NCBI GenBank assembly: GCA_020744425.1
Contig: JAGMUV010000009.1
Span: 2,203,911 to 2,267,910, forward strand
Length of the DNA stretch: 64,000 nt
Source: Dactylonectria macrodidyma
Taxonomy: Eukaryota; Ascomycota; Sordariomycetes; Hypocreales; Nectriaceae
Direction: 5' to 3'
Within the stretch, counting starts at the first letter, position 1. Every line of letters starts with the position of its first letter. The notes under the pieces are model-generated. The model had not been told where the DNA came from. It ran no database searches and worked only from the letters and a program-made list of their open reading frames with translations. This document shows positions 47,494-59,620 of the stretch, piece after piece. Position numbers and translations under genes: made by a program.

Positions 47494-48501
47494 CTATTCC
47501 TGTTTCTGTTCTCCATCCTTGCCTTTGCTCTCTTCTTCCAACTGTGTTTTTCGACCCTCTAGTGCCAGCCACAAGCTCTTGCTGCCGGCTTCAAGGGCGT
47601 TGGTGATGCCCAGGCCAGCACCCTGAAGGATTCCAACAAGCTGTGCCCGCAGGCCATCCATACCTCCCTGAATACCCCCAACCAAGTTGACGCCCGCTTT
47701 GTCAAAGATCTTCTCTTCGACACGACCTCCCACAAGTAAAAGCTTAGCCAGTCCGTTCTGACAGATAGGTTCGTGGAAACCGGGGCTCTTCTTCCTTGTT
47801 GGCGCCGGGAATTGGCCAGGGACAGGGGCCAGCACACTGAGTGCCGCGGCGACGTGGGCTGGTGAGACGGCAGGTAACACTAACGCGGCCAGTGGACCAA
47901 CGAGAAGCGGTTCAATCTGGGCGAAAGCTGAGTCTGCGGGAACTTTGGCGTTCTTGACAGCCTCGTACGCCGCCTCAGACAAATCATGGATAATGGGTCC
48001 GCGTCTTGTTCGTGCAGTGTTGGCTGACACTGCAGCAACTTTTGGGTCGTAAAACTCGACAAGCTTCATTGCCACGCTTAACATGTTGGTTCTGAGAACC
48101 TGCAGCTGCACCAGGGGGGCGATGTCAACTGGCTTGGCTCCTGGGGTAGCATATGGCGGGGGGACTTCCGTTAAAGCCTTCTTTAGTTCTCGTCGCACAG
48201 CAGCCCACTCAATGGCCGTCAAATTACTGTGCTGGAAGAATAGAATCAAGGGTGTTGTACGGAGCAGTGATGTGTATGTTCGGATCATCTGACTCTTTCT
48301 CGTCTCAACTGGCCGAGCACTAGGAGGCTTTGTTGGAGGGGTATAGTCGACAGGAGGGCGGACACCAGCGATCACGGCCGCGGACCGGCGCCTCGAGGTT
48401 GAGATATTGCGAAGTGCGAGAACCCACGACTTTTGTGGCGGGCCTGCTTCCCGGCGCCATCGCAGGCAGGGCGAGCCTCTTAGGGATATTCCGGGCGCCA
48501 T
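47494..48501 (-). CDS. MRPL11: Mitochondrial large-subunit ribosomal protein uL10m
   Basis: Protein of the mitoribosome L7/L12 stalk base. Single coding exon of 335 residues from the ATG at 48501; codons upstream are open but lack an ATG. The basic N-terminus (LRNISTSRRR) is a mitochondrial targeting sequence. The L10 domain follows (KSQMIRTYTSLLRTTPLILFF, VQLQVLRTNMLSVA, PLLVGPLAALVLP). The C-terminus is a charged helix ending in a KGKDGEQKQE tail, the expected place for L7/L12 binding. A short 5' UTR intron (48565-48515, GTAAGT to TATAG) fits just upstream of the start. It is divergent to RPT5 across 446 bp. Confidence 0.9.
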   Translation of the reverse strand: MAPGISLRGSPCLRWRREAGPPQKSWVLALRNISTSRRRSAAVIAGVRPPVDYTPPTKPPSARPVETRKSQMIRTYTSLLRTTPLILFFQHSNLTAIEWAAVRRELKKALTEVPPPYATPGAKPVDIAPLVQLQVLRTNMLSVAMKLVEFYDPKVAAVSANTARTRRGPIIHDLSEAAYEAVKNAKVPADSAFAQIEPLLVGPLAALVLPAVSPAHVAAALSVLAPVPGQFPAPTRKKSPGFHEPICQNGLAKLLLVGGRVEEKIFDKAGVNLVGGIQGGMDGLRAQLVGILQGAGLGITNALEAGSKSLWLALEGRKTQLEEESKGKDGEQKQE

Positions 48502-48947
48502 TGACTCCGAGCCTCTATAGTTAACGGTCAATCGCCAATTCAATCACAGAAAGCATTCAACTTACATATATGTGAGACGTTGCCGGATCATGCAAACGTC
48601 TTCACCAAAAATTCTATGAAGACCCTTGCGATATGAGGGTGGTAGAGGGATGTCGGGTGGCCCGTGCACCCGGAACAAATCACCGCCGTCCCCGGCCACC
48701 ATTAATGGACTACAGCCGAGCTGGGTTCAGCAAGCCAGCCTGATTACGCGCGACCTGACTGCCTGGGTAACTTAGGTACCTCGAAGCTTCGCCCTCCGCT
48801 GCACAAACATCAAACAGCCTCGATCAACTCCACCGCACTTCCCCTTTTTCTAAGCATCCTCTCCCGAAAACCTATTGCTTCTGTTTCTCGCCACTTGGTA
48901 GGCTCATCAAACTCTCCGCAACACTACCCTCCGCCACACATTCCACT
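48502..48947. promoter_or_regulatory. Divergent promoter, uL10m / RPT5
   Basis: The 446-bp spacer holds both leaders and promoters, including the uL10m 5' UTR intron at 48515-48565 and a TTAGGTACCTCG motif near 48772-48783. The last 130 bases before RPT5 are pyrimidine-rich. Confidence 0.5.
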
Positions 48948-50500
48948 ATGTCGACTCTCGAAGAGCTCGATGACCTCGATCGTAGAGAGAAGGAGGACAA
49001 GAAGAGAGAGAAGCAAGACGGTGGCGATGACAAGAAAAAGGGCCCGGATGGCGATGCTGAGATGAAAGATGCTGAGGAGGACGACGATGATATTCTCGAT
49101 GAGGAGATCCTGGGGCTCAGCACACAGGATATTCAGACCCGAAAACGGTTGCTCGAGAACGATTCCCGAATCATGAAAAGCGAGCTGTCGCGGTTATCGC
49201 ATGAGAAGGCTGCCATGGGCGAGAAGATCAAGGAGAACCTGGACAAGATTGCTAATAACAGGTGGGTTTTCTTCACTAAAGAATGACAGGGAACGTCCCC
49301 TCTGACTTCGATATCAGGCAACTCCCCTACCTAGTAGGAAATGTCGTCGAATTACTCGACCTAGACCCAACAGCCGAGTCGTCCGAAGAGGGTGCCAACA
49401 TTGATTTGGATGCCACTCGAGTAGGCAAATCTGCCGTCATCAAGACATCTACCCGTCAAACGATCTTCCTCCCACTCATTGGTTTGGTGGACGCCGACAA
49501 GCTCAAGCCTGCCGACCTCATCGGCGTGAACAAAGATTCGTACCTCATCCTTGACACTCTACCTGCGGAGTATGACAGCCGTGTCAAAGCTATGGAGGTT
49601 GATGAGAAACCGACGGAACAATATACGGATGTAGGTGGGCTGGATAAACAGATTGAGGAGCTGGTCGAGGCCATTGTCTGGCCCATGAAGGAGGCTGAGC
49701 GATTCAAGAAGATCGGTATTAAGGCTCCCAAGGGTATGTCGTCTTCTCGCGCACACAATCGAAGTTAAACTAACACGAGATCTAGGCGCCCTCATGTATG
49801 GCCCACCCGGTACTGGCAAGACTCTCTTAGCAAGGGCTTGTGCGGCTCAGACGGATGCCACCTTTCTAAAGCTAGCAGGCCCTCAGCTCGTGCAGATGTT
49901 TATTGGTGACGGCGCCAAGCTTGTGCGAGACTGCTTCGCGTTGGCCAAAGAGAAGGCCCCGGCCATTATCTTCATTGATGAGTTGGACGCTGTGGGTACC
50001 AAACGTTTTGACAGCGAGAAGAGTGGCGACCGAGAAGTGCAACGGACAATGCTGGAGCTTCTGAACCAACTCGATGGTTTTGCATCGGATGACCGAATCA
50101 AGGTTTTGGCTGCTACGAATCGTGTTGATGTGCTCGATCCAGCTCTCCTACGATCTGGCCGACTGGACCGCAAGATCGAGTTTCCGCTACCTAACGAGGA
50201 GGCACGAGCCCAGATTCTCAAGATTCACTCCAGGAAGATGAAGGTTGACCCTGGAGTCAACTGGAGTGAGCTGGCCCGAAGCACCGACGAGTTTGGTGGT
50301 GCTATGCTGAAGGCTGTGTGTGTGGAAGCGGGCATGATAGCCCTGCGGTCAGGCAAGAACAAGATCGGCCACGAACACTATGTCGACGCCATCGCCGAAG
50401 TGCAGGCCAAGAAGAAGGATGTGAGTTATGAAGCTGCCGGCACAGAACCTTGTACGACTTTACTAACCGGGAGATATAGACTGTCAACTTCTATGCTTAA
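48948..50500 (+). CDS. RPT5: 26S proteasome regulatory ATPase subunit Rpt5
   Basis: One of six AAA ATPases of the 19S base, which unfold substrates and open the 20S gate. Exons 48948-49261, 49318-49733, 49786-50420 and 50480-50500 give 461 residues. The N-terminus has a charged coiled coil (residues about 5-105). The OB region follows ([24 protein letters not shown]). The AAA domain has Walker A GPPGTGKT (about 249-256), Walker [10 protein letters not shown] (about 304-312) and the second region of homology [20 protein letters not shown]. The last exon has seven codons and encodes TVNFYA: the hydrophobic-Tyr-X tail that docks into the 20S alpha ring. The intron before it is spanned by an open frame (see findings). 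Confidence 0.96.
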
Positions 50501-51505
50501 TTCCAGGGAGGGCCAGACACTGGAAACCCAGAACAGGACCGGGGTAGGGCTCAAAACGGCTGGGTCTTGGCGTAGAATAGACGAGAGCATGGGATTCATA
50601 GACCAATGTAACACTATTGATGGGCTTGATAATTCCCCACCTCCGAAATATAAGTGGCAACGCAACGGGTGGTTGAGAGTTAAGGCTCATGAGCCAGACG
50701 TAACTGAGCTTCTGCCCTCAACGGCAACTTCTCAGTCGTCATTTCTCAACTTGAGGAACTTTTTTTGCCACACTAAACACCTACTGTTCGCTGCTCGTTC
50801 AAGTATTGAACCACGCAACGGTCTCGGGTGGCGTCGAATCACCGTGCCAGTGCTCATCATGAAGGGATGATCCAATACGCATTAGGTAAGCAAGCTGTCA
50901 AATTATTCCTGCTTCCTGTTTAGGCATTAAGCTTGGGCCACTCTAATCATGCATGGAAGACGTCATCGTCACGGCCCCTCTGATGTTTGTAGCACGTCGC
51001 CAAAAATGAATGACGATCTCGATGATGCCAGTGTTGAGCATATGATGATGACGGTGAAGAGGAATGAGGATGATGAGGTGGGCTCCGCTTGTGGCTGATT
51101 CCCTTTTAGTCGCGAGAGAGTCGCCCACCAAAGCTAGGGCTACTAGGTAACCAGGTGAAATACAGCCGTGGAGAAGGTATCATTTGTTGCGTGCTTCACA
51201 GCAGCAAGCCTCCAGCCACAACCACTGCCACGACATAACAGCACAGTGACGTTATTGATTTACTCGCAGTGGCTTGCTGTTTCTTACTACTTCTGCTGGG
51301 TTTCCCATTCCATTTCCCACAAGCTTTCTCCTCTTTCACCTACTACATCTACCTCAGCCGACCACCCTTTATCCCAACGAACTGGTTCATCTCCACCAGG
51401 ACACTAACACCTGATTCCTCCCTCCATCTCGTCTTTGCACACCACGAACTACCGCATTCCACCTTTCCTCCGCACCTGGCCCATCGTAGCCTGTGCCACG
51501 CCATT
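50501..51505. other. Intergenic spacer, RPT5 to ISH1
   Basis: About 1 kb between tandem genes. An open frame continues from RPT5 through 50870 but has no recognised domain. The 51.25-51.5 kb part is C/T-rich and probably the ISH1 leader. Confidence 0.55.
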
Positions 51506-53291
51506 ATGCGGTTTTCCAACGTAATTTTGGGCATCTCCCTGTCTGCCCACTGTGTTGTCGCTAGTTCATGGTTTCCAGGATCGAAGACCTGTACGTCTAT
51601 CATAGACCTAACATGCATTCCTATCGTCACATGCTAATGAGGACTGTAGTGTATAATAAGTGGCATGAGTCGGAATTAGAGCGCTGGCTATCCGATCACA
51701 ACATCCCGTATCCAACTCCCGCCGATCGCAAGGATTTGGAAACCCTTGTCGCAAACAGCTGGGATGATTATGCTATCTCTCCCTACAACAAATGGGAAGA
51801 AGCTGATCTGAGTGCTTACCTTCAAGCCAAAGGCAAGGCCGCTCGGGATGATGCTGCTTCCACGAAGGACAGTCTAGTCTCTCAAGTCAAGGAGAATTGG
51901 TACGAGACCGAGGAGAGTAGCTACCAAGCTTGGGGAAACATCAAGGATTGGATTCTTGATACATGGACTGAAAGCCAACTCAAAGCCCTATGTGATAAAA
52001 ACGGTATTCCAGGTATGTACACATTCCTCAGCATGCGCACAGCCCTGGTCTCTGCATCAACTCACTAACAATACCCACAGTGCCCCAGCCCCGACAACGT
52101 GATACGCTCCTCCAAAAGGCTCGATCCAGCTATGAGACCATTGCCAACAAAGCGGGTCAGGCGTCTTATTACCCTGGGAACTGGTTGTATGAGAGCTGGT
52201 CTGAGTCTGATCTCAAGAGTTGGCTCGATACTCAGGGCTTTCCAGTCCCTCAGCCAACCACTCGCGACAAACTGATTGCCTCGGTGCGTCGCAACTCACG
52301 CCTCGCCTACCTCAAAGCTCAGGATCAAGCTGCCAGCGCGACTGCCAGCGCCCAAGCCGCTTATGCGACGCTCACCGACATGATCATTGATGCGTGGGGC
52401 GAGTCACAGCTGAAGGACTTTTGCGACAAGAACAGTATTCCGGTCCCCCAAGGCACTAAGGCGAATGAGCTTCGCGCCCTGGTTCGAAAACATCGGGCTT
52501 CAATTCTTGGTGATAATGTTGCGGGACAGGCCTCGTCCGCTTTCGGAGCCGCCACCTCAAATGCGCAGAACCAGTATGCCAAAGCGACGGATAGCGCTTC
52601 ACTCGCGTCCCAGGATGCTTTCGATAAAGCCATTTCTGCCTGGTCTGACACGAGACTCAAGGGATATCTTGATGCTCGTGGAATCCCAATCCCCCAAGGC
52701 TCTAAAAAGAACGAGCTAGAGGCCCTCGTACGCAAGCATTCTCACCTCGCCGCTACCGGATGGAGTGCTTGGACTTTCGATGACTTGAGCTACGACAACT
52801 TAAAGAATTATCTGATCCAAAACGGAGACGCCGTTGCGAAGAAGGCCGCTGAGAAGAAAGATTCTACTCGAGATGAGCTTGTGAGTGCCGCTCAGTCTGC
52901 ATATTCTTCGGCATCCACTGCCGGAGGCTCCGAATTTGCCTCTGCCACCAACTACATTGCATCCGTCACGGCGGCCGCCAAGCAGAACACATTTGCTACG
53001 TGGTCCGAGTCGGATCTTAAGGCTTATCTAGATAGCTATGGAATTCCCGTCCCTCAGGGTTCCAAACTAGATGACCTCAGAGCTTTGGCTCGGAAGGAGT
53101 CAACCTATTTCAGGTATGGCACTTCGTCCCCAGGAGGAACACTCTTTGCCAAGGCCAGGGACGCCGTTGAAGGGGGGTGGAACTGGGTTGCCAGTCAGCT
53201 CAGATTGGGAAGTGACGCCGCGCAGCAGGGGCTTTCGGAAGCTGAGGACAAAGCCAATACACAGGCGAAGCGCGTAAGGGAGGACCTGTAA
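51506..53291 (+). CDS. Ish1/Msc1-like repeat protein
   Basis: Exons 51506-51590, 51650-52012 and 52081-53291 give 552 residues. The N-terminus is a signal peptide (RFSNVILGISLSAHCVVAS). The rest is about eight Ish1-type repeats of 25-30 residues, each with W-x(2,3)-L-K-x-(W/Y)-L then an IPVPQ turn (for example WSESDLKAYLDSYGIPVPQ near residue 445), separated by Ala/Ser-rich helices. In S. pombe Ish1 is a stress-induced nuclear-envelope protein that works with Bis1, and the yeast homologue is Msc1. These organism facts are by family; entry to the ER or nuclear envelope follows from the signal peptide. It is convergent with ERB1. Confidence 0.9.
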
Positions 53292-53750
53292 GATTACAAA
53301 TCCTGCTAAGCGTCGATCTGCTGGAACGCTTGACTATGTTGTAGCGTACGGACGGAACGCATTGGAGAGGACAAAAGGATAAGGCACCTCAAGGGAGAGC
53401 AGAAGTTGATGTTTCCTACCTGTCAGTAATGGGCATAGTAGTAGTTATGCTTTTGAGTCTGTGAAATTGCTTCATTCATTTCTATGCTCATATAAGGAGG
53501 CGGTGATAACCACACTCGTACCACCTTCATATCAACCTATTAACACCCATGCAACGATGTGACGAATTCAACCCGTTTATTCGTTAATTGCTCATAGAGA
53601 TGTCGGTAGTTTAGCATCCAGATTGAAACAACAGTTAATTCTTGCAACTCTACTTTTTTCACCTAATCCTAACGCCATGTTCTACTCTTAAAAAGCACAC
53701 AACCCCGTCGCCACGTTCTTGACATCGGCTTGCATATTCAGTTTAGTCCA
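53292..53750. other. Convergent 3' spacer
   Basis: About 0.46 kb between the stops of the ISH1-like gene and ERB1. No gene was seen. Confidence 0.6.
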
Positions 53751-56077
53751 TTATGCCCACAAGCGACAAGTTCCATCCGCACCGGCACTTATGCACCACG
53801 GTTGCTTCGGATGCCAATCAACATCGAGGACTCCCAACTTGTTGATGACCTTGTGGCCTCTCAGCATCTTGACTGGGACGATGGTGGCATTCTCCATCAA
53901 GTCACTGACCACCTTTCCATGGAAAATCTGAAGAGTGCCATCGTCGCTAGCATCGGCAAACAGGGGCAGGCTTCGGTGGTATTTGACAGCTCTGATGGCC
54001 TCTGCGTGGAATCGCATTGTCTTGTACGGCCGGGACGAGAGGTCCAAATCGTGCCAGAGCAGTCTTCGATCGTAGGAGCCCACAATGAGGTTATCGCCAC
54101 CAGGATGCACGTCGAAGGAAGAGATCCAGCGAGCACCCGGCTGGATCGCCTTAACAAGCTCCTGTCTCTGCAAGTCGTAACATCGAATCATGCGCTGGGT
54201 AGCAACAAAGAAAAGGGGTCTTGAGGGATGGAACTGGGCCGTCTGAGCAAGGCCTGGTAAACGCCGGAAGGGGATCTGGCTTAGGTGTTTGGAGAGGGTG
54301 TGGATAGCAACCGAGCTACGTTGCCCGGTCGGCGAGACAGTGGAGAGGAAATCGCCACGCCTGTGCCAGGTAATGACCTTAATGACAGACCTAACGGTGG
54401 CCTTCAGGAGAACACCAGCTTCCTCCAGCTTAGTTCCTGGTCTCGCCCATTTTGCAGGAGGCTCCTTTTTGGGGCCTCCAGCGGCTGTAGGTTGAGTACC
54501 GTTTGCTGCATATCCGAAACCGGCGTCAAGAGCTTCGCGGCTTGCCTTCTCTGACGCGTCACTGGCGAAGGAGGGGATCATGAAGAAAAGATCCTCGCCA
54601 GCCGCCGCTGCCAAGATAAACGTTTCTTTGGTGGGCCGCCATCGGACCATGTTCACTGGTTCCTCGCTGCTGAGCTTGACCATCCATTCCTGATGTCCAT
54701 TAAGGCCCCAGACACGGACAGTCCCATCATCACCTCCAGAAGCAATCCATTCTCCGTCAGGGCTGAACGCCACACTCCGAACACGGTCTTCGTGACCGCG
54801 GAATATCGTCTGGCCAAGGGTAGGGAAGGGTTTGAGGTCTTCTGGGCGGGGAAGTTTGGGCAAAAGCGAGTTCGGGTCAATATTGAGCCTGTTTTTGCGT
54901 ACTCGAGGGGCCAGGTACAAGTCCAGACATCTCTCGAATCGCTCCTTGACGAATTTGCCATAACCGGGCACCTTGCGGAGAGAATCGAATTTGGCAGGAA
55001 GATATTCCTTCTCTCTTTCTTCCGGATCCATATTCTTCCAGGCCTCCTTCTCTTCCTCTGTTGGCAAATACTCAGGTGGGGGGTTATAGCTCAGGTCATA
55101 GCCAGGAGGTGCCAATTTGGGAGCCGGGATGTTCATGACGTGAGGGTCTTTGGGCTCCTCGTTAGCCCAAACATCATAGTAGGTCTCTACTTTCTCCTGC
55201 TCCTCTCGCTGTCGTTCCTCCGGAGGCTTATACGGCAGAATTCTCCCTTCTTTAATCGCGCGGACGATCTTTGCTACCCGTTTGGCCTCGTGTTTGGATG
55301 GCACAAATCGACGTTTGGGCTCTGGGGCCGCACTGAGAGGCATCTTTTCCTCAATGCTTGTGAAGTAGGGCACCATATCCTGAACAGGCGTTAGTGTCAT
55401 TGTTTATCTCATTCTAGACTTGAAATTTAACTTACTGCGTATGGATCGTAACCCTCCTCGGGGACTTCACCCATCTGGAGGCGACGAAGAAGCTCCAATT
55501 CATCTTGGCTAAGATTCAAGGGCTTTCCAGTCTCTGGGTCAGTCAACCCAGTCCATCCCTTGGGAACTTCAATGCTGTCAAGGAGGGCATCAAGAGCTTC
55601 ACCCGTCGCTGGTCGCATAATTTTCTTGCCGTTGATATCGTAGCCAATGTGGGGGTATGAATCATAGAAAGAAAGAGGGATATTGCCGATAGTGTTGGCC
55701 GGCCCTTGGGCATCCGAGTCGTCGCTGTCGTAGACGGGATCTACTTCGGCATACTCGTATCGCTCTTGGCCATTGGCGTCCTTGACAATACGGTAGTTGG
55801 GCTCGTCACTATCAGCCTCGAGGCCTTGGTTTCCCCAATCGCCGTCAATCCTCCTCGACAGATCGTCTTGGCTGTAGGCATGGATCTCGTCGACATCATC
55901 TTCTCCGACAGAACCCTCAGAATCATTAGAGATTTCGTCCGAAACTTCGTTGTCGGGTTCGGACTCATCATCGCTCTGGGACAAAACTCCGTCGAGCCCG
56001 ATATCCGCAAGATCATCTTCGAGAGACGCCGCCTCGGAGACGCCTTTCCGTTTGCGAGAGGGCATTAGCGGCGCCAT
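53751..56077 (-). CDS. ERB1: Ribosome biogenesis protein ERB1 (BOP1)
   Basis: Member of the nucleolar PeBoW (NOP7-ERB1-YTM1) complex needed for 27S pre-rRNA processing and 60S assembly. Exons 56077-55436 and 55379-53751 give 756 residues. The N-terminal third is acidic and disordered (residues about 15-90). The BOP1-N domain follows, with [23 protein letters not shown] and [19 protein letters not shown]. The C-terminal half is a seven-bladed WD40 propeller ([19 protein letters not shown] and [11 protein letters not shown] for the first blade, [10 protein letters not shown] at the end). The ATG at 56077 and a second one at 56065 are both possible; the first is used. It is the last gene before the AT-rich block. 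Confidence 0.96.
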
Positions 56078-57111
56078 TGAATGAATGTTCAGCGAAAGGT
56101 TGCGCCGACAGTATAGCTTCACCACGAATCGCCGTTAGGATCTTTTTTTTTCCTTGCTACTTCAATAGAAAAAAAATTGGACCCTTCAATTTCTGCCGCG
56201 CTTGGCAGAAAGGCGGTGAGAATAGTGGGGGTCCTGTCAGGTCCTAAGGCTAAAGAGTTGACCCCGGGCAGGGTTAATAATGCTAGAGGGACTTTAAGTC
56301 CGCCTCAGCCTCTCTTTGGCTATTGGAAATAATTAATTATTATAGTAATATAAAATACCCTTTTTAATTAAATTTAAAAAAGATCCTTTATTAAGGTATA
56401 ATTTTTAATATTATATATTTAAAAGAAATATTAAAAATTAAATAATATAAAAATTAATAATTATTCTTATAAGCTAGATTAAAAGTAAAAAGTAAGTAAG
56501 TTAATTATAGTAATGCTTAATTTAGCTTATAATAACTTTATTACTTAATTATTAAACTTAAATAAATATATAAATATATAAGGTAGATAACCTATTAGCT
56601 AACTAATCCTTTAGCTAACCACTTTCTTTACTAAAATTTCTTAAAATACTATAATGTATTTAATTATAAAAAATAGTTATAATAATAAAAAAAATCTATT
56701 TAATATTTAAAATAGCTATTTAAAGCTATTATAATTTTTTTTCTTTATTTTAAAAAGTTAATAATAGGTTTTTTAAAGCTAAAGTTAGAATTAGTAAAAT
56801 GTTAAAGTTTTATATATAATTTATATAAAAATTCTTAATGTTTTTATATATAAATTAATACCTTATATAAATAGATATAAATATTAAAAAAAATACTTTT
56901 ATAAAACTTAGATTAATTTTAAATAATATATATATTAATCTTTTTATAAACTTATTTAATTTAATTAAATTTTATAAATTTACTTTTTGAAATCCAATAA
57001 AATAAGTTTATATATAAAAAGTACTTAAATATAATTTAAATAATTAGTTATTATAAATAAGTATTATTTATTAAAAAAAATATAAATATCTTTTTTTAAG
57101 ATTTTATTTAT

Positions 57112-57740
57112 TAAGGTTATAGTCCTTAGTAGTGCATACTTAAAAAAAGGCTAGAGATTAAATAGTAAAAAAAAAAAATAACTAATAGTAAATAATAGTA
57201 TAAAAGCCTAAACCCTAAGCTTAAAGCAATAATAATTTAAAATGACTAGAGTTTTTATTATATTAAAGTATAAGCCTTATTATTCTAATTAACCCTTTAA
57301 AATATATTAAGTAATTAAAAAGCTAAATAGAAAAGCTAAATAGAAAAGCTAAATATTAAAAAGTAAAATCATTATATAATAAAAGCCTTATAAAAGCTCT
57401 ATATTTATTATATTCTAAGCTTATTATAATTCTAATTATAGTATAATTTAATACTTTATAATTCTTATTATATTATAATTTAATTATTTATAATATAACT
57501 AACTTATAATTACTCTCTTTAATTAAATAAATAATATAATATATATATAATGCATTATATAATAGCTTAATAAACCTTTATTAATACTAATATATAAGAA
57601 TTATTTTATATATATATTAATTAAAAGAATTAAAAAAGATTAAAGCTTATTTTTTAAATTATAAAGAGTATTTTATTTATTTAATTTAAGACTTATAATA
57701 AAGGCTAAGTTTAACTAACTTAATTATAAAAAGCTTATTT
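57112..57740. repeat. R1 repeat copy A, first part
   Basis: Begins with the shared edge TTATAGTCCTTAGTA, followed by an A-tract near 57169-57179 and a block around AAAATGACTAGAGTTTTTAT (57238-57257). Its first 300 bp match copies B, C and D, and all of it matches the start of copy D. Similarity to D breaks near 57741 and resumes near 58484, so copy A is split by an insert. Confidence 0.8.
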
Positions 57741-58277
57741 AATTAGTATTAGAAGTCACTAAGCAGTAAAAGTATAAGCTTATAGCTTATATAAGAATAT
57801 TCTTATAAAGAATAATAAAGTAAGAAGTATATAAAAATAAGAGTATCTTATTAAAAGATAGTTTATTATAATATATAGTAATTATATATAATTCTATTAT
57901 ATAAGGAAATAAGCCCTAAGGGTAGTCCTTCTTTTATAGACAAATTAAGCTAGTAAATATATAGTTACTAAAACATAAGATATACTATTAAGAAGCCTAA
58001 AAATTCAGCTATTTAGTGGTATTATTTTTGTAATTATATGTTAAAGAAATGCTGAGATATTTTGATTTTAAATTACGGAGGAATTGAAAGCTTTGATTAT
58101 AAAGCAGAATTGCTTGATTTTAAAGCACGGACTAATATTAGACTGACTAGCTATTATTAGTTATATAGTGTGAATAGTGTTATTAATACTGTGTTTTAAT
58201 ATCTTTAAATAGAATTTTATATAGAATTTTTAAACTTATAATAAAGCTTAAAGCTTAGCTTATTAAAGGAGATATAT
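57741..58277. repeat. Inverted repeat, left arm
   Basis: About 537 bp that recur in reverse complement at 59085-59620, with 807 bp between the arms. The match is clear by eye over long stretches (for example around the TATAAGAATATTCTTATA palindrome near 57790). It lies inside the segment that interrupts copy A of the R1 repeat. It may be a long terminal inverted repeat of a DNA element or one of two oppositely placed copies. Confidence 0.8.
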
Positions 58278-58483
58278 ATATTTATATATTTATTTAGGTT
58301 TAATAATTAGTAATCTTTAATTATTATATCTTTTAAAAGAACCTATTTTTATAAGCTTTATTAAATAAGAATATAATCTAATAAATTAAAATAAAGTAAG
58401 TCTTATTAGAAGAATTAATTTAAAAAAAGTAAAAAAAGAAATAATAACTATTAATAATACTTTCTTTAATAATTTAAAGAGTT

Positions 58484-58765
58484 ATAATATATAAATTATA
58501 TAGTTATAAACTAACTTTATATTAATTAATATATAGCTAAAGGAGTAATAACTATATTAAAAACTAAAGGAATTTTATTAAAATAGTTAAAGGATTTAGT
58601 AAAAGTAGGTTTTATAAGGAAAGAGAGATAAAAGTCTATTTATAATTAAGTTAATTAATTAATTAAGTTCTTTATTTTAAGATAACTTAAGTAATATAAA
58701 TATATAATTATATAGAAATATAATAATATAAAAATAAAAGTTTAAATAATGGTTTTAATAATAAA
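58484..58765. repeat. R1 repeat copy A, second part
   Basis: This stretch aligns with 61833-62115, the end of copy D, with copy A consistently the more AT-rich. It shows that copies A and D once had the same internal order and that copy A was split by about 740 bp. Confidence 0.75.
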
Positions 58766-59084
58766 AGATTTTATTTATATGTAAGTAAATTTAAAACTTA
58801 ATATTAAAATATATTAAGGTTTAATATATAAAATATATAAAATTTTTTAATATTTTACTATTTCTAACTTTAGCTTTAAGAAAATCTATAATTCACTTAT
58901 TAAATTAAAGAAAAGAATATTTAATTAAATATTTTATTTATTTAAAATTTAAAATAAAAATATTTTATATTTATAACTATTTTCTATAATTAGATATTTT
59001 AATATTTAATAGTAGTGATTTTCCTGATTTTAGTAAGGAAAGATAGTTAGCTAAGCCTTTAATTTATAAATAAGTAGTCTGACT

Positions 59085-59620
59085 TATATCTTCTTTAATA
59101 TACTAAGTTTTAAGCTTTATTATAAGCTTAAAAATTCTATATAAAATCCTATTTAAATATACTAAAATACAGTATTAATAACACTATTTACACTATATAA
59201 CTAATAATAGCTAATTAGCCTAATATTTATCCTTACTTTAAAATCAGGCAATTTTACTTTATTATATAAGCTTTCAATTCCTCTATACTTTGAAATTAAG
59301 ATATTTTAGTATTTCTTTAATATATAATTACAAAAATAATACTACTGAATAGCTGAATTTTTAGGCTTTTTAATAGTATATATTATATCTTAATAATTAT
59401 ATACTTACTAGTTTAATTTATTTATAAAAGAAGGACTACTCTTAAGGCTTATTTCTTTATATAATAGAATTATATACTATTAATATAAACTATAATAAAC
59501 TATCTTTTAATAAGATACTTTTATTTTTATATACTCTTTACTTTATTATTCTTTATAAGAATATTCTTATATAAGTTATAAGCTTATACTTTTATTACTT
59601 AATAACCTCTAATATTAATT
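59085..59620. repeat. Inverted repeat, right arm
   Basis: Reverse complement of 57741-58277; both arms are heavily AT-biased. The outer ends both read close to TTAATATTAGAG on the appropriate strand. A clean target-site duplication cannot be recognised after so much mutation. Confidence 0.8.

Noticed and set aside
49786..50870. Read-through of RPT5 exon 3 as a separate longer protein
   Set aside because: Splicing at 50421-50479 restores the conserved FYA end; the extension has no domain, so it is kept only as an intron-retention possibility.
57205..57220. CCCTAA next to the AT block as a telomere trace
   Set aside because: A single occurrence, not an array; no telomeric repeat occurs up to the window end.
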